Shown here in pieces: positions 34,496-43,069 of a DNA stretch of 64,000 nt. The translations under genes and the position numbers were made by a program. A model generated the notes under the pieces. The model was not told where the DNA came from and did not search any database. It worked only from the letters and a program-made list of their open reading frames with translations. Origin of the DNA: Bin87 sp965197635 (GTDB taxonomy: Bacteria; Chloroflexota; Dehalococcoidia; Lucifugimonadales; UBA3495); contig OZ240218.1 of NCBI GenBank assembly GCA_965197635.1, forward strand, positions 558,001 through 622,000, in the 5' to 3' direction. How positions within the stretch are numbered: position 1 is the stretch's first letter; each line of letters opens with the position of its first letter.

Positions 34496-34975
34496 TTAGC
34501 GCTTGGTGTGGAGCAGTTCCTTGGCCTCGTCCAGCAGCTCTTCATCGCTGAGGGAGAGGTCCAGCGGGTCGCCGTGGGGTTGGGGAACCGGAAAGCCGGT
34601 CTTGTAGTACAGCTCGATCCGGTTGCCTTCCGGATCGAAGAAGTACATCCCAAAGGCGTTGCCGTGGCTGACGATGCGGTCGATAGTGACGTTTTCGGTG
34701 TCGATGCGGGCCTTGTAGTCTCGCATGTCCTGGATGGAGGGAACACGGAACGAAATCTGCTGGATGACCTTGGCGTCGTCGGAGGTGACGCGGCCCTCCA
34801 TCAGCACGAATTCGTGATGCTCGCCCACCGGGTCGGAGCTGAGGAACACCATGCGGCGCTGCTCCAGGTCTTCGTCGGCGATCTGCAGCCCGAGAACACG
34901 GGTGTAAAAATCGCGCATATTCATAAGATCGGTGGCGTAAATGCCTACGTGGCCGAGGCCGGCAATCTGGGCCAT
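34496..34975 (-). CDS. VOC-family (glyoxalase/dioxygenase) protein
   Basis: ATG at 34975 follows AGGAGGTG with ideal spacing, so the longer frame to 35041 is rejected. The 159-residue product has two VOC modules: LGHVGIYATDLMNMRDFYTR (metal His9) with HHEFVLMEG, and ISFRVPSIQDMRDYKARID with GMYFFDPEGNRIELYYKTG (metal Glu). This is the layout of single-chain extradiol-type dioxygenases or fosfomycin/glyoxalase enzymes. The adjacent MFS carrier may import the substrate. Confidence 0.85.
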   Translation of the reverse strand: MAQIAGLGHVGIYATDLMNMRDFYTRVLGLQIADEDLEQRRMVFLSSDPVGEHHEFVLMEGRVTSDDAKVIQQISFRVPSIQDMRDYKARIDTENVTIDRIVSHGNAFGMYFFDPEGNRIELYYKTGFPVPQPHGDPLDLSLSDEELLDEAKELLHTKR

Positions 34976-35090
34976 GTGATCACCTCCTGAGGGATTGGCA
35001 GTTGATGCGGCAACGTTAGTTGACGGCAGATAGTATGTCAAGCGCAGAGGGTGCTCGCGGACGGGCCGCTAACGTATGGGCGCCGATGGA

Positions 35091-35438
35091 TCAGTCGGCC
35101 GGTGTTGCCGGTGCAGTCTGCAAATTGACTTCGACTTCGACCTCAAGGATGGCGACGGGATCCTCCTCTTCCTGGTCATCGGGCGCGGGAAAGTATCCGC
35201 CGTAGTCGTTGGGGAGAGAACGATGGTAGGCCAGGGCTTCCTCCACCGACATTTGCGGCCGCGGAACCGGGTCGCCGTGGAGTTGCAGCCCCTCGATGTG
35301 GAATTCGATGGCCTCTTTGATCATCGCCAGCATATCATCCCAAGTCCGTCCAGTGCTGATACAACCGGGCAGGTCCGGGACATAAGCGCAGTAATTGTTG
35401 GGGGTCTGTTCGAAGACCACTACGTAATTCTGCTTCAT
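35091..35438 (-). CDS. hicB: HicB-family antitoxin
   Basis: The 115-residue product starts with the degenerate RNase H-like HicB fold: MKQNYVVVFEQTPNNYCAYV, PDLPGCISTGRTWDDMLAMI, KEAIEFHIEGLQLHGDPVP. The C-terminal part is acidic without an obvious DNA-binding domain. HicB neutralises the HicA mRNA interferase and usually represses the operon. The start overlaps the hicA stop (ATGA). Confidence 0.85.
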   Translation of the reverse strand: MKQNYVVVFEQTPNNYCAYVPDLPGCISTGRTWDDMLAMIKEAIEFHIEGLQLHGDPVPRPQMSVEEALAYHRSLPNDYGGYFPAPDDQEEEDPVAILEVEVEVNLQTAPATPAD

Positions 35439-35635
35439 AGGTTCCCCTCCCTAATCCCGGCTTGCCGCAAGATGCTTCGCCAGGTTTTTGTCTTCAAATC
35501 ATCGCCGGGGTACCCCGGAGTGGTCACGGTTCCGATTTTGACTGGATGCTTGAACTGCCGATGGCTGCCCTTCATCCGGTCTAATCGCCAGCCATCGTTC
35601 CCAACAATCCGTATGGCCTCTCTTACTTTGGGCAT
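35435..35635 (-). CDS. hicA: HicA-family mRNA interferase toxin
   Basis: From ATG 35635 the product is 66 residues, the normal HicA length: KVREAIRIVGNDGWRLDRMK, the catalytic His in GSHRQFKHPVK, and VTTPGYPGDDLKTKTWRSIL with RQAGI. The fold is a double-stranded-RNA-binding-like domain that cleaves mRNA when free. The in-frame extension to 35749 overlaps the divergent ubiA gene and is not used. It forms an operon with hicB. Confidence 0.85.
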   Translation of the reverse strand: MPKVREAIRIVGNDGWRLDRMKGSHRQFKHPVKIGTVTTPGYPGDDLKTKTWRSILRQAGIREGNL

Positions 35636-35699
35636 GGGTAGCTTCGCACGCTGTGCCAAGCCCCGGTTGGCCGGCATGGGTATGTTACCATAGCCTCCC

Positions 35700-36626
35700 A
35701 TGCAGACTGCTCCTGCACATCCTGGCCCCTTCCGATTCATCGCGGGCAAGGTCCCGCACTACCTCAACGCCATAAATGTATCGGAATCGTTGTTCGCGAT
35801 GCCCTTCGGGTATATCGGCATGGTGCTCGCGTCCCACTACACTGGCGGCAGCGGGTGGCCCGGCTGGCACGCTTTCATCTGGATCACGCTGGCCTTCCTG
35901 GGGGTGCGGACGCTGGGGATGTCGGCCAACCGCATCATCAACGCCAAAGAGGACTCACAGAATCCGCGCACGGCCGGACGGCACCTACCCGCCGGCATCC
36001 TGAAGCCCCTGGAAGTGGGCGGCATGGCGACGGTGGGAGCCGCCGTCTTTTTCGTCGCCGCCTGGCAACTGAACCCGCTGGCGCTGATGCTGTCGCCGGT
36101 GGCCGCGATTTACGTCATACTCTACTCCTTCGCCAAGTATTACACCTGGCTGTGCAGCCTGATGCTGGGACTGGCCCTGTCCATCGCGCCGTCTGGCGCC
36201 TGGATCGGGGTGACGGGCCAGTTGGTCTGGCAGCCGGTGCTACTGACCTTTGCCGTCGCCATGTGGGCCGGCGGCTTTGAGACCATCTACGGCAGCCTGG
36301 ACTTCGACTTTGACCGCGCCAACCGCATCAATTCCGTCGCCTCCCGGTTCGGCGTCCGCAACGCCATCCGCACCACGCGGGTATTGCACAGCCTGGCCGC
36401 CGCCGCGCTGCTGGCGCTGGGCATCTGGATGGACCTGAACGTCTTCTACTTCATGGGTTGGGCGGTCGCCGTAGTCCTGCTGGTCTATGAAAACAATCTG
36501 GTCAAGACAGGCGAGCCAGCCAACGTGGGAAAGGCATTCGCCTTCAACAAATACATCTCCACGCAGTTGCTGGCCTTCACCATACTGGCCGTGGCCCTGC
36601 CCTTCGACGGCTTCCTGCCGTGGTGA
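35700..36626 (+). CDS. ubiA: UbiA-family prenyltransferase (quinone biosynthesis)
   Basis: The 308-residue polytopic protein is a UbiA-superfamily aromatic prenyltransferase. The second Asp-rich motif is clear (YGSLDFDFDRANRINSVASR, about 199-218). The first is in a variant form, NRIINAKEDSQNPRTAGRHL (about 77-96), where the usual NDxxDxxxD is reduced but RTxxRxLPxG remains. The variant is typical of 4-hydroxybenzoate/MqnP-like members. It starts a co-directional set with ubiX, a RibD-like gene and ubiE, so it probably prenylates the headgroup of menaquinone or ubiquinone. Confidence 0.85.
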   Translation: MQTAPAHPGPFRFIAGKVPHYLNAINVSESLFAMPFGYIGMVLASHYTGGSGWPGWHAFIWITLAFLGVRTLGMSANRIINAKEDSQNPRTAGRHLPAGILKPLEVGGMATVGAAVFFVAAWQLNPLALMLSPVAAIYVILYSFAKYYTWLCSLMLGLALSIAPSGAWIGVTGQLVWQPVLLTFAVAMWAGGFETIYGSLDFDFDRANRINSVASRFGVRNAIRTTRVLHSLAAAALLALGIWMDLNVFYFMGWAVAVVLLVYENNLVKTGEPANVGKAFAFNKYISTQLLAFTILAVALPFDGFLPW

Positions 36627-36647
36627 GTTTGTCAGAAGCACGATTTT

Positions 36648-36704
36648 CGGGATTGGAGGATTGGCAGGATGAAAAGCGCCAATCCTGAAAATCTCAAAAT
36701 CCCG
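36648..36704. repeat. nested inverted repeat between ubiA and ubiX
   Basis: CGGGATT (36648) pairs with AATCCCG (36698), and inside it AGGATTGGC (36657) pairs with GCCAATCCT (36678). It resembles a REP-type intergenic palindrome and could modulate expression of the downstream genes. Confidence 0.6.
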
Positions 36705-36747
36705 CGAATCCTGCTTCCGACGATACTCCGCAACTCAGAATACCCGC

Positions 36748-37365
36748 ATGACTAACCTGGACGACATTTACCCGCCGTCCTCTCCGGTAGTCGTCGGCAT
36801 CACCGGCGCTAGCGGAGCGGTAATCGCCCGCACCTTGGTTGATGCCCTGCTGGAACGGGAGACGCCCGTGGTGGCTGTGGCTTCCAACGCGGCCCGCATG
36901 GTGTGGCAGGAGGAACTGGACGAATCCTACAACGATGCCGTCGCCCGCTGGGTGGAGCACCCGCACTTCCAGCAGTACGCCATCAGCGACCTCTTCGCGC
37001 CCATCGCCAGCGGCACCTCTCCCACCGCCGGCATGGTCATCGCGCCGGCCAGCATGAACTCCGTGGCGTCGCTGGCCCACGGCCTGACTCCCAACCTGCT
37101 GCTCCGCGCCGCCGACGTGACGCTGAAGGAGAACCGCCGCCTGGTGCTGATACCCCGCGAGACGCCCCTCCACGCCATCCACCTGGAAAATATGCTCACC
37201 CTCTCCCGCATGGGCGTAACCATCCTCCCGCCCGAACCGCCCTTCTACCTGAAACCCCTGGACATCGACGGCGTGGTCCGCTTCGTAGTCCAACGCGCCC
37301 TGGTATCCCTGGGCGTCGCCGACCGCCTGCCCGACGATATGCAGTACCACGACCGGGAGCGGTGA
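36748..37365 (+). CDS. ubiX: flavin prenyltransferase UbiX
   Basis: The 205-residue product is UbiX: SSPVVVGITGASGAVIARTL at the N-terminus, the FMN site SNAARMVWQEE, PIASGTSPTAGMVIAPASMN with the conserved SMN, and NRRLVLIPRETPLHAIHLEN with the prenyl-binding Arg. It makes prenylated FMN for a UbiD-type decarboxylase, which is not in this window. It is part of the quinone cluster. Confidence 0.95.
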   Translation: MTNLDDIYPPSSPVVVGITGASGAVIARTLVDALLERETPVVAVASNAARMVWQEELDESYNDAVARWVEHPHFQQYAISDLFAPIASGTSPTAGMVIAPASMNSVASLAHGLTPNLLLRAADVTLKENRRLVLIPRETPLHAIHLENMLTLSRMGVTILPPEPPFYLKPLDIDGVVRFVVQRALVSLGVADRLPDDMQYHDRER

Positions 37366-37402
37366 CGCGAAAAGGATGCGGCGCGCTGTGCCCGGCCTAC
37401 CC

Positions 37403-37927
37403 ATGCCCAACATCACCTACTACGTCGCCATCAGCCTGGACGGCTACATCGCCGACGCCGACGGTGGCGTGGGCTGGTTGCACCAGGGCGATGCAGAAGA
37501 CTACGGCTTTACGGAGTTCTACGCCGGCGTGGATGCCCTGATGATGGGACGGCGTACCTACGACCAGGTTTTGGACTTTGGCGAATGGCCCTATGCCGGC
37601 CAGCCAGCTTATGTTTTCACCAGCAATCCGCCGGATGACAACCCGCATGGGGTTGAGTTTGTGGATGCCTGCCCACCGGATTTCGTGAGAACCGTTGCAC
37701 CGCGCTACTCCGGCGCCGTCTGGCTGGTGGGCGGCGGCAGCCTGGCGGAGCAGTTCCGCAGCGCCGGTCTGATTGATGAATACTGGATCTTTGTTATTCC
37801 CGTCATCCTCGGCCGCGGCATCCCACTGTTCGGCGGCGGCTCCCCACCGACGTCCCTGCGGCTGGAAACAACAGAAATCTACGATGACGGCGTCGTGATG
37901 CTGCGTTATCGCCCTGCCGCCGGATAA
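37403..37927 (+). CDS. RibD C-terminal/dihydrofolate-reductase-like protein
   Basis: From ATG 37403 (MPNITYYVAISLDGYIADAD) the 174-residue product has the RibD_C/YyaP fold: VAISLDGYIADADGG, DALMMGRRTYDQVL, YVFTSN, and VWLVGGGSLAEQFRSAGLID with the NADPH-binding glycines, then PVILGRGIPLF. This group reduces pterin- or pyrimidine-like substrates, but most members are uncharacterised. The gene starts 37 bases after ubiX and ends 4 bases before ubiE, so it is co-transcribed with the quinone genes. Confidence 0.85.
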   Translation: MPNITYYVAISLDGYIADADGGVGWLHQGDAEDYGFTEFYAGVDALMMGRRTYDQVLDFGEWPYAGQPAYVFTSNPPDDNPHGVEFVDACPPDFVRTVAPRYSGAVWLVGGGSLAEQFRSAGLIDEYWIFVIPVILGRGIPLFGGGSPPTSLRLETTEIYDDGVVMLRYRPAAG

Positions 37928-37931
37928 CGCT

Positions 37932-38711
37932 ATGGCCCACCTGAGCGGCGACGACAAGCGGCGTTACGTGGCCGAGATGTTCGCCCGCATCTCGCCGCGC
38001 TACGATCTGATGAACTCGCTGATGACCGGCGGGATGCACCACCGCTGGAAACGCGCCACGGCCCGCCTCACCGCTGCCGGTGTCTCCGGAACCGGGGGAG
38101 CTGGAGCCTCCTTGGACATCGCCACCGGCACGGGGGATCTGGCCTTCGCGCTGGCGAAGTGTTTCGGCATCACCGAGGTGGTGGGTGTTGACCTGTTGCC
38201 GGAGATGCTGTCAATCGCCGCCATTCGACAACGGGCGAACCGAAACAAGGAATCCGCGCCGACCAGTTTCGTGCTGGGAGACGCCCTGCGGCTACCCTTC
38301 GCCGACAACACCTTCGCCGGCGCCACCGCCGGATTCAGCCTGCGCAATATGCCCGACGTACCCGCCGCTATCGGCGAGATGGCACGGGTGGTAGCACCCG
38401 GCGGCAAGGTGACAACTCTGGAGCTGACGCCCATGCCTCCCGGCATTCCGGCTGTGCTTGGTCGGCTTTACTTCCGCCAACTGGTGCCGCTGATGGGTCA
38501 GCTGGTAGCGAGCGAACGGGCCGCCTACACCTACCTGCCGGAAAGCGTGGACTACTTCCTCACCGCCGACGGATTGGCCGACGTGTACCGGCAGGCGGGG
38601 CTGATAAACGTGGGCTACCGCCGGCTGGGGCTGGGCGGCGTGGCCCTGCACTACGGCGACAAGGCGAGGTCAGCCAATCCAGGCTCCGAATTCTCCTTGA
38701 AGTTTACATAA
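37932..38711 (+). CDS. ubiE: demethylmenaquinone/ubiquinone C-methyltransferase
   Basis: The 259-residue product is UbiE/MenG: FARISPRYDLMNSLMTGGMH, SAM motif I ASLDIATGTGDLAFALAKCF, VVGVDLLPEML, FVLGDALRLPFADNTFAGAT, and the family signature GFSLRNMPDVPAAIGEMARV followed by PGGKVTTLELTPMPPG. It adds the ring methyl group in the last steps of menaquinone or ubiquinone synthesis. It ends the ubiA-ubiX-(RibD-like)-ubiE unit. A short insertion (SGTGGAGA) lies before motif I. Confidence 0.93.
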   Translation: MAHLSGDDKRRYVAEMFARISPRYDLMNSLMTGGMHHRWKRATARLTAAGVSGTGGAGASLDIATGTGDLAFALAKCFGITEVVGVDLLPEMLSIAAIRQRANRNKESAPTSFVLGDALRLPFADNTFAGATAGFSLRNMPDVPAAIGEMARVVAPGGKVTTLELTPMPPGIPAVLGRLYFRQLVPLMGQLVASERAAYTYLPESVDYFLTADGLADVYRQAGLINVGYRRLGLGGVALHYGDKARSANPGSEFSLKFT

Positions 38712-38912
38712 AAACCCCGGCGGCCACATCCTGGTGTCGTTGGCCTGCGCCGTAGTGCCGCCCGGATACCGTAATGCATGAGCCGTGGCATGGCGAATTA
38801 CGCAATCCCGGCAGAATGGCGTCAAACTGCCGGCATTTCCATTGAAATACCGCGCCGATTGGATAATACTTGTTCGGGCCAACGGGACCCCAGCGCACGA
38901 CGGGAGCATGTT

Positions 38913-39626
38913 GTGAGCACTGAAGAAGACGGCACGGTTGCACAACCGCGTCGGTCATCCCCGAATGTGGCGCGGCGCATTGAAGGGCACCTCCAGAGCA
39001 AGACGCTGGCCGGCCTAATGGAATTGGTGCCGTTGCTGGTGACGGTATTTTTGATAGCGTTCATCATCCGGCACGCCGATAGTATTGTGAGGCCCCTGCC
39101 CTACATCTCCGGCCGGCCTTGGGATTTCCCCGGCATCGGCCTGATTGCCATCATCGTCATCTTCTATCTGGTTGGGCTGCTGATTTCCACCGCAGTCGGG
39201 CGACGTATCATGGGATGGAAGAGCGCGGTCTTGCGACACATCCCCGTCATCAAAACCGTATTCGGAGTCACCGAGCAGGCAACCACGTTGATGGCCTCCG
39301 ACTTTAATTTCAGCCGCGTGGTGTTTTTGGAGTGGCCCCGGGAGGGAATGGTGGCCATGGGATTCGTGACCGGCCGCGCTTATTCGCGAAACAGCGACCA
39401 TTCCTTGGCCATCGTGTACATTCCCACCGTTCCCAACCCAACGTCAGGCAATATGGCCTTCATCAACGAGGACGATCTTCTGGAGACCGACCTCACCGTG
39501 GAGGACGCTGTCAAGTTGATTTTCTCCGGAGGGATAGTGCTGCCCGAGAGAATGGCCCTCGCCAGGCTGCCTCGCGAGGCGCGGGCAAGCGAGTTCATCG
39601 GCCGCTTTGAAACCCGTCCTGAATGA
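38913..39626 (+). CDS. DUF502-family membrane protein
   Basis: I choose GTG 38913, behind GGGAG; the frame opens earlier (38778), but that part looks non-coding. The 237-residue product has two membrane helices (LMELVPLLVTVFLIAFIIRH and IGLIAIIVIFYLVGLLISTA) and the DUF502 core: HIPVIKTVFGVTEQ, VVFLEWPREGMVAMGFVTGR, VYIPTVPNPTSGNMAFINED and AVKLIFSGGIVLPE. DUF502 proteins are widespread and of unknown function. The gene stands alone. Confidence 0.8.
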   Translation: MSTEEDGTVAQPRRSSPNVARRIEGHLQSKTLAGLMELVPLLVTVFLIAFIIRHADSIVRPLPYISGRPWDFPGIGLIAIIVIFYLVGLLISTAVGRRIMGWKSAVLRHIPVIKTVFGVTEQATTLMASDFNFSRVVFLEWPREGMVAMGFVTGRAYSRNSDHSLAIVYIPTVPNPTSGNMAFINEDDLLETDLTVEDAVKLIFSGGIVLPERMALARLPREARASEFIGRFETRPE

Positions 39627-39835
39627 GCGAAATAGGACTGAAACGAGACCCACACCGCTTCGTTTCCGGCGCCGTCCACAAATCGGCGCAGCCGGCCTGC
39701 GTTGCACCGAATGGTGTGCAGCATTGGTCGGTAATCTGCCCCCTCCAGCCGCGAGCAGCTGAATGGTCCTATCTTCCAGTAGCGCTACGGATGATAATTG
39801 ACACGTCGTTGTTGGAGCGGGGCAATTGTTTCTGG

Positions 39836-40407
39836 TCAGAAGAGGACTTTGCGGAGGTAATCCTCATTCCCGCCAGCATTGAGCCGTTTGCCTCGGATGC
39901 CCACCTTTAGGGTGTTTTCGTTTTTCAGCAGGTTGTGGCGGATCTGTCGCAGGGTCGCCATGTTCTGTGGCGCGTGGTTCTTACGCACTCGGCACTGGAC
40001 TTCTCCAAAGGACACATCCAAGTTCCAATGCAGCGAGTTCTCGATGCTCCAATGGCTTCTGATGATGGCCAGGAGCCGTTGTGCTGGGGCCACCAGGCTG
40101 CTGATGTAGTAGCGAGGTTGACCCGTGCCGCCCACTGCGGTCTCATCACGACCGACCACTCTGACGGCCGCTTTCAGTTGGGGCCATTGTCCACGGGGGT
40201 CCAGGTAGTCCAGGCCGTCCGCGGCCGGATGGTCCAGCATTCCCGCCGTTCCACCCGTCCGTGGCCTTTGTTCACGGTCTGGTCATAGTCATAAGGCATC
40301 CCGTCAAAACCAAAAGCCTCGGCCCCGTCGAACCGGTCTCGTATGCTCTCGTAGAGTTGACCCTGGTTCTCTTTCACCGCCAATACGTAATCGGCTCCGC
40401 CATCCAC
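39836..40407 (-). pseudogene. ISAs1-family transposase, 3' part with frameshift
   Basis: The pieces read DGGADYVLAVKENQGQLYES, a frameshift near 40240, then LDYLDPRGQWPQLKAAVRVV and the ISAs1 signature RSHWSIENSLHWNLDVSFGE, NHAPQNMATLRQIRHNLLK. The family usually has ED in FGED; here it is FGEV, so a catalytic residue is altered. The 5' half is missing: the sequence breaks at about 40410 into the VapB remnant. No element ends are visible. Confidence 0.85.
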
Positions 40408-40410
40408 AAT

Positions 40411-40465
40411 TTAACCATCCTGACCTGGAGGGATTTCTTGCGGGTGAGGAAAAGGCGCAGCGATC
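40411..40465 (+). pseudogene. VapB-type antitoxin C-terminal remnant
   Basis: LTILTWRDFLRVRKRRSDR directly precedes the PIN-domain gene. The end TWRDFLRxRxxR is common at the C-terminus of antitoxins paired with this PIN group. The rest is replaced by the ISAs1 fragment. Confidence 0.45.
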
Positions 40466-40889
40466 GTGCCGGACGTCAACCCGCTGGTGTACGCTTACAG
40501 CGACGGTACGCCATTTCACGACGCCGCACGACCCTGGTGGGAAGGCGTGGTCAACGGCACGGAGCGGATCGGTCTTCTCTTGGGCCGTCATCGGCGGATT
40601 CGCTAGGTTGATGATCCATCCTAAGTTGCTGACGCCGCCGATGAAACCGACGCGCGCGATCGGCCATGTCAGGGATTGGCTACGATACGACCATGTAATC
40701 CCCATCAAACCGGCCGAACACCATCTTACGTTGTTGTAACGCAATCTTGATGCCTTGGGCGCCGGCGCCGATCTGGTTCCCGATGCCCATATCGCCGCCT
40801 TGGCTATGGAATACGGAGCGGAAGTGCATTCTAACGACTCTGATTTGACCGGTTTCCCAGCCTCCAATGGCGCAATCCCTTGGCGGTAG
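40466..40889 (+). pseudogene. VapC-type PIN-domain toxin with frameshift and in-frame TAA
   Basis: The frame from GTG 40466 reads VPDVNPLVYAYSDGTPFHDA, ARPWWEGVVNGTERIGL. One base is then gained near 40575 and the next frame gives SWAVIGGFARLMIHPKLLTP, AIGHVRDWLRYDHVIPIKPA, meets TAA at 40737-40739, and continues in frame with NLDALGAGADLVPDAHIAAL and MEYGAEVHSNDSDLTGF. The acidic residues of the PIN active site (Asp in PDVN, in VPDAH and in SNDSD) are still present. Both lesions make it inactive. It was a toxin-antitoxin module lost with the arrival of ISAs1. Confidence 0.7.
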
Positions 40890-40969
40890 CGTAGTCGGTG
40901 TCCCGCAACAATTCGAGACGACTGTTGACAGCGTGGTTCGAGTGAGCATTCCAAAGTGCTACCACATCC

Positions 40970-42529
40970 CTACCGGCTCCGCACCACCTGTCCTGGCAGC
41001 GCGCCGGTGTGCTGGCCGTTGTCAATCGCCAGCGTCCCATTCACCGCGACGTAGTCGATCCCCACGGGAAACTGTAGCGGATCATCGAACGTCGCCGGCG
41101 TGTCCACCGTCTCGGGGTTGAACAGCACCAGGTCTGCCTTCGCCCCGTTTCGGACTACTCCCCGGTCGGTCAGGCCGAAACGTTGCGCTGGCGCGCCGGT
41201 CATTTTGCGGATGGCCTCCTCGATTGAGAATAGCCCTTCGCCGCGCACGAACTGGGACAGCACGTAGGGATACGTGCCATAGGTGCGGGGATTCGGCCGT
41301 CCGCCCGTGAGGATGGCGTCGGTGCCGATCATTTGCGCCGGATGGGACGCGATCTCGCGGATGTTCTCCAGATTGCCGGTGCGGGCGACGAAGGCCACCC
41401 GCAGGTCTTCTTCCAGCAGCAGGTCGCACACCGCGTCCACCATCCGGCCGCCCCGGTGCTGGGCCAGCTCTTCCAGGGAGCGGCCCTCCCACTCTTTGTT
41501 CTTGTCGGAGGCGATGTTGGCGAAAATGTAGTTGTCCAGCGTCTGCCCGCCCCACTGCGGTTCCACGGCCCTCACCATCAGATTGCGCACCTCGGGGTCG
41601 GCGATGCGAGTCAGCAGCGCTTGCGGGCCGCCGGCGTGGACCCAGTAGGGCAGCAGGGAGTGCAGGATGGTGCTGGCCGCCGGGTACGGGTACTGGTCGT
41701 AGGTGACGTCCTGCCCCCGATTCCGTGCGTCGTCCACCAAACCCGTCATCTGCGCGCCGAGGCCGGCTACGGGGCTGTGGTAGTGGGAGATATGCACCGG
41801 CGCGCCGGAACGACGCCCGATTTCCAGGGCTTCGCGGAACGGATCCAGCAGCCGGTCGCCCAGGGTATAGCGGGCGTGGGTGCAGTAAAAACCGCCTTCC
41901 TCGGCGGCGACGGCGGTGATGGCGGCCAACTCGTCGGTGTTGCTGTACGCCCCCGGCGCGTAGGTCAGGCCGGTAGTGAAACCGAAGGCCCCGTCGCGCA
42001 TACCCTGGCGGGTCAGCTCCCGCATCGTTGCCAGTTCCGCGTCCGTGGGCAGCCGGGATGACCACCCCATGGCGGCGACCCGAATAGCGGCATGGGGAAC
42101 GAAGTGCAGCACGTTGCACGCCGAGTTGCCTTCAAACAAGGCCAGGAAATCCGCGACGCTGCTCCACCGCACGTCCGGCGCCTCTCCGTTCACCGCCGCC
42201 AGATAGACGAGCAACTGCTCCAATCCTCGGGGCGTCGTCGGGGCATAGGAAAGGCCGTCCATGCCCAGCGCCTCGGTGGTGACGCCCTGCCGGATTTTGG
42301 CCTCGTGGGCCGGCTCGGTAAGCAACTTCAGATCGGAATGCGAGTGCATATCGATGAAGCCAGGGCAGATGACGTAGCGGCTGGCGTCAACAACGCGCCC
42401 GGCGTCCACCGCCGAGACGTCGCCTGTGATCACCTCAATCCTGTCCCCGGTAACGGCCACGCTGCCGCGATAGCCAGGCGCGCCCGTCCCGTCGATCACG
42501 GTGCCATTGGCAAATAGCAAGTCAACCAT
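40970..42529 (-). CDS. N-acyl-D-amino-acid deacylase-like amidohydrolase
   Basis: I start at ATG 42529 (MVDLLFANGTVIDGTGAPGY); the open frame further upstream runs antisense to two conserved genes. The 519-residue product is an amidohydrolase-3 (D-aminoacylase) enzyme: the metal site CPGFIDMHSHSDLKLLTEP, AFGFTTGLTYAPGAYSNTDE, GGFYCTHARYTLGDRLLDP, GAPVHISHYHSPVAGLG, and the C-terminal GLTDRGVVRNGAKADLVLFN. Such enzymes remove acyl groups from D-amino acids or act on dihydropyrimidine-like amides. A UMA- or peptidoglycan-related substrate cannot be assigned. Confidence 0.85.
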   Translation of the reverse strand: MVDLLFANGTVIDGTGAPGYRGSVAVTGDRIEVITGDVSAVDAGRVVDASRYVICPGFIDMHSHSDLKLLTEPAHEAKIRQGVTTEALGMDGLSYAPTTPRGLEQLLVYLAAVNGEAPDVRWSSVADFLALFEGNSACNVLHFVPHAAIRVAAMGWSSRLPTDAELATMRELTRQGMRDGAFGFTTGLTYAPGAYSNTDELAAITAVAAEEGGFYCTHARYTLGDRLLDPFREALEIGRRSGAPVHISHYHSPVAGLGAQMTGLVDDARNRGQDVTYDQYPYPAASTILHSLLPYWVHAGGPQALLTRIADPEVRNLMVRAVEPQWGGQTLDNYIFANIASDKNKEWEGRSLEELAQHRGGRMVDAVCDLLLEEDLRVAFVARTGNLENIREIASHPAQMIGTDAILTGGRPNPRTYGTYPYVLSQFVRGEGLFSIEEAIRKMTGAPAQRFGLTDRGVVRNGAKADLVLFNPETVDTPATFDDPLQFPVGIDYVAVNGTLAIDNGQHTGALPGQVVRSR

Positions 42530-42672
42530 CCTCAAACCCCTGACGTAACGTCGTCGTTCCGGCGAAAGTAGGCAACCCCGCAACTCGATCCGAGACTGAA
42601 ATCCGCACCGGCATGATACACCGCGCAATGCCGCGAATCCGTTCATCCTGCCCATACCTCCGAAAATTCGGC

Positions 42673-42678
42673 TATAAT
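42673..42678 (+). promoter_or_regulatory. probable -10 box of the DUF59-mrp operon
   Basis: A perfect TATAAT lies 34 bases before the start at 42713. No good -35 box is seen at the usual spacing. Confidence 0.35.
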
Positions 42679-42712
42679 GACGTGAACTACTCACGCCAAA
42701 GGAGGCCGAACA

Positions 42713-43021
42713 ATGGCTACCACCGTCAATCGCGATGAAGTTTACGAAGCGCTCCGCACGGTTTATGACCCGGAGATCCCGGTGAACGTGGTGGACTTGG
42801 GCCTCATCTATGATGTGCAGGTCAGCGACGCCAACGACATCTTTGTACAGATGACGCTGACCTTCCCCGGTTGCGGCATGGGGCCCCACATTGCGCAACA
42901 GGCCGAGTGGGCAATCCAGGACGTTGAAGGCGTTGAGGAAGTCAACATCGAGTTGACCTTTGACCCGCCCTGGTCTCCCGACCTGATCAGCGAGGAAGCC
43001 CGCAATATGCTGGGTATCTAA
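42713..43021 (+). CDS. DUF59/MIP18-family Fe-S assembly protein (PaaD/SufT-like)
   Basis: The 102-residue product is a DUF59 protein: VYEALRTVYDPEIPVNVVDL, GLIYDVQVS, VQMTLTFPGCGMGPHIAQQA with the conserved Cys, and ELTFDPPWSPDLISEEARNM. These proteins help mature Fe-S clusters, and the ATG follows AAAGGAGG. It lies 48 bases before an Mrp-type ATPase and is surely in the same operon. In many proteins the two domains are fused, which supports a joint role. Confidence 0.92.
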   Translation: MATTVNRDEVYEALRTVYDPEIPVNVVDLGLIYDVQVSDANDIFVQMTLTFPGCGMGPHIAQQAEWAIQDVEGVEEVNIELTFDPPWSPDLISEEARNMLGI

Positions 43022-43069
43022 CCCGCTTATCCGCCGCCCCACCGCGCGGTCACGGAGAGGGACTTGACG

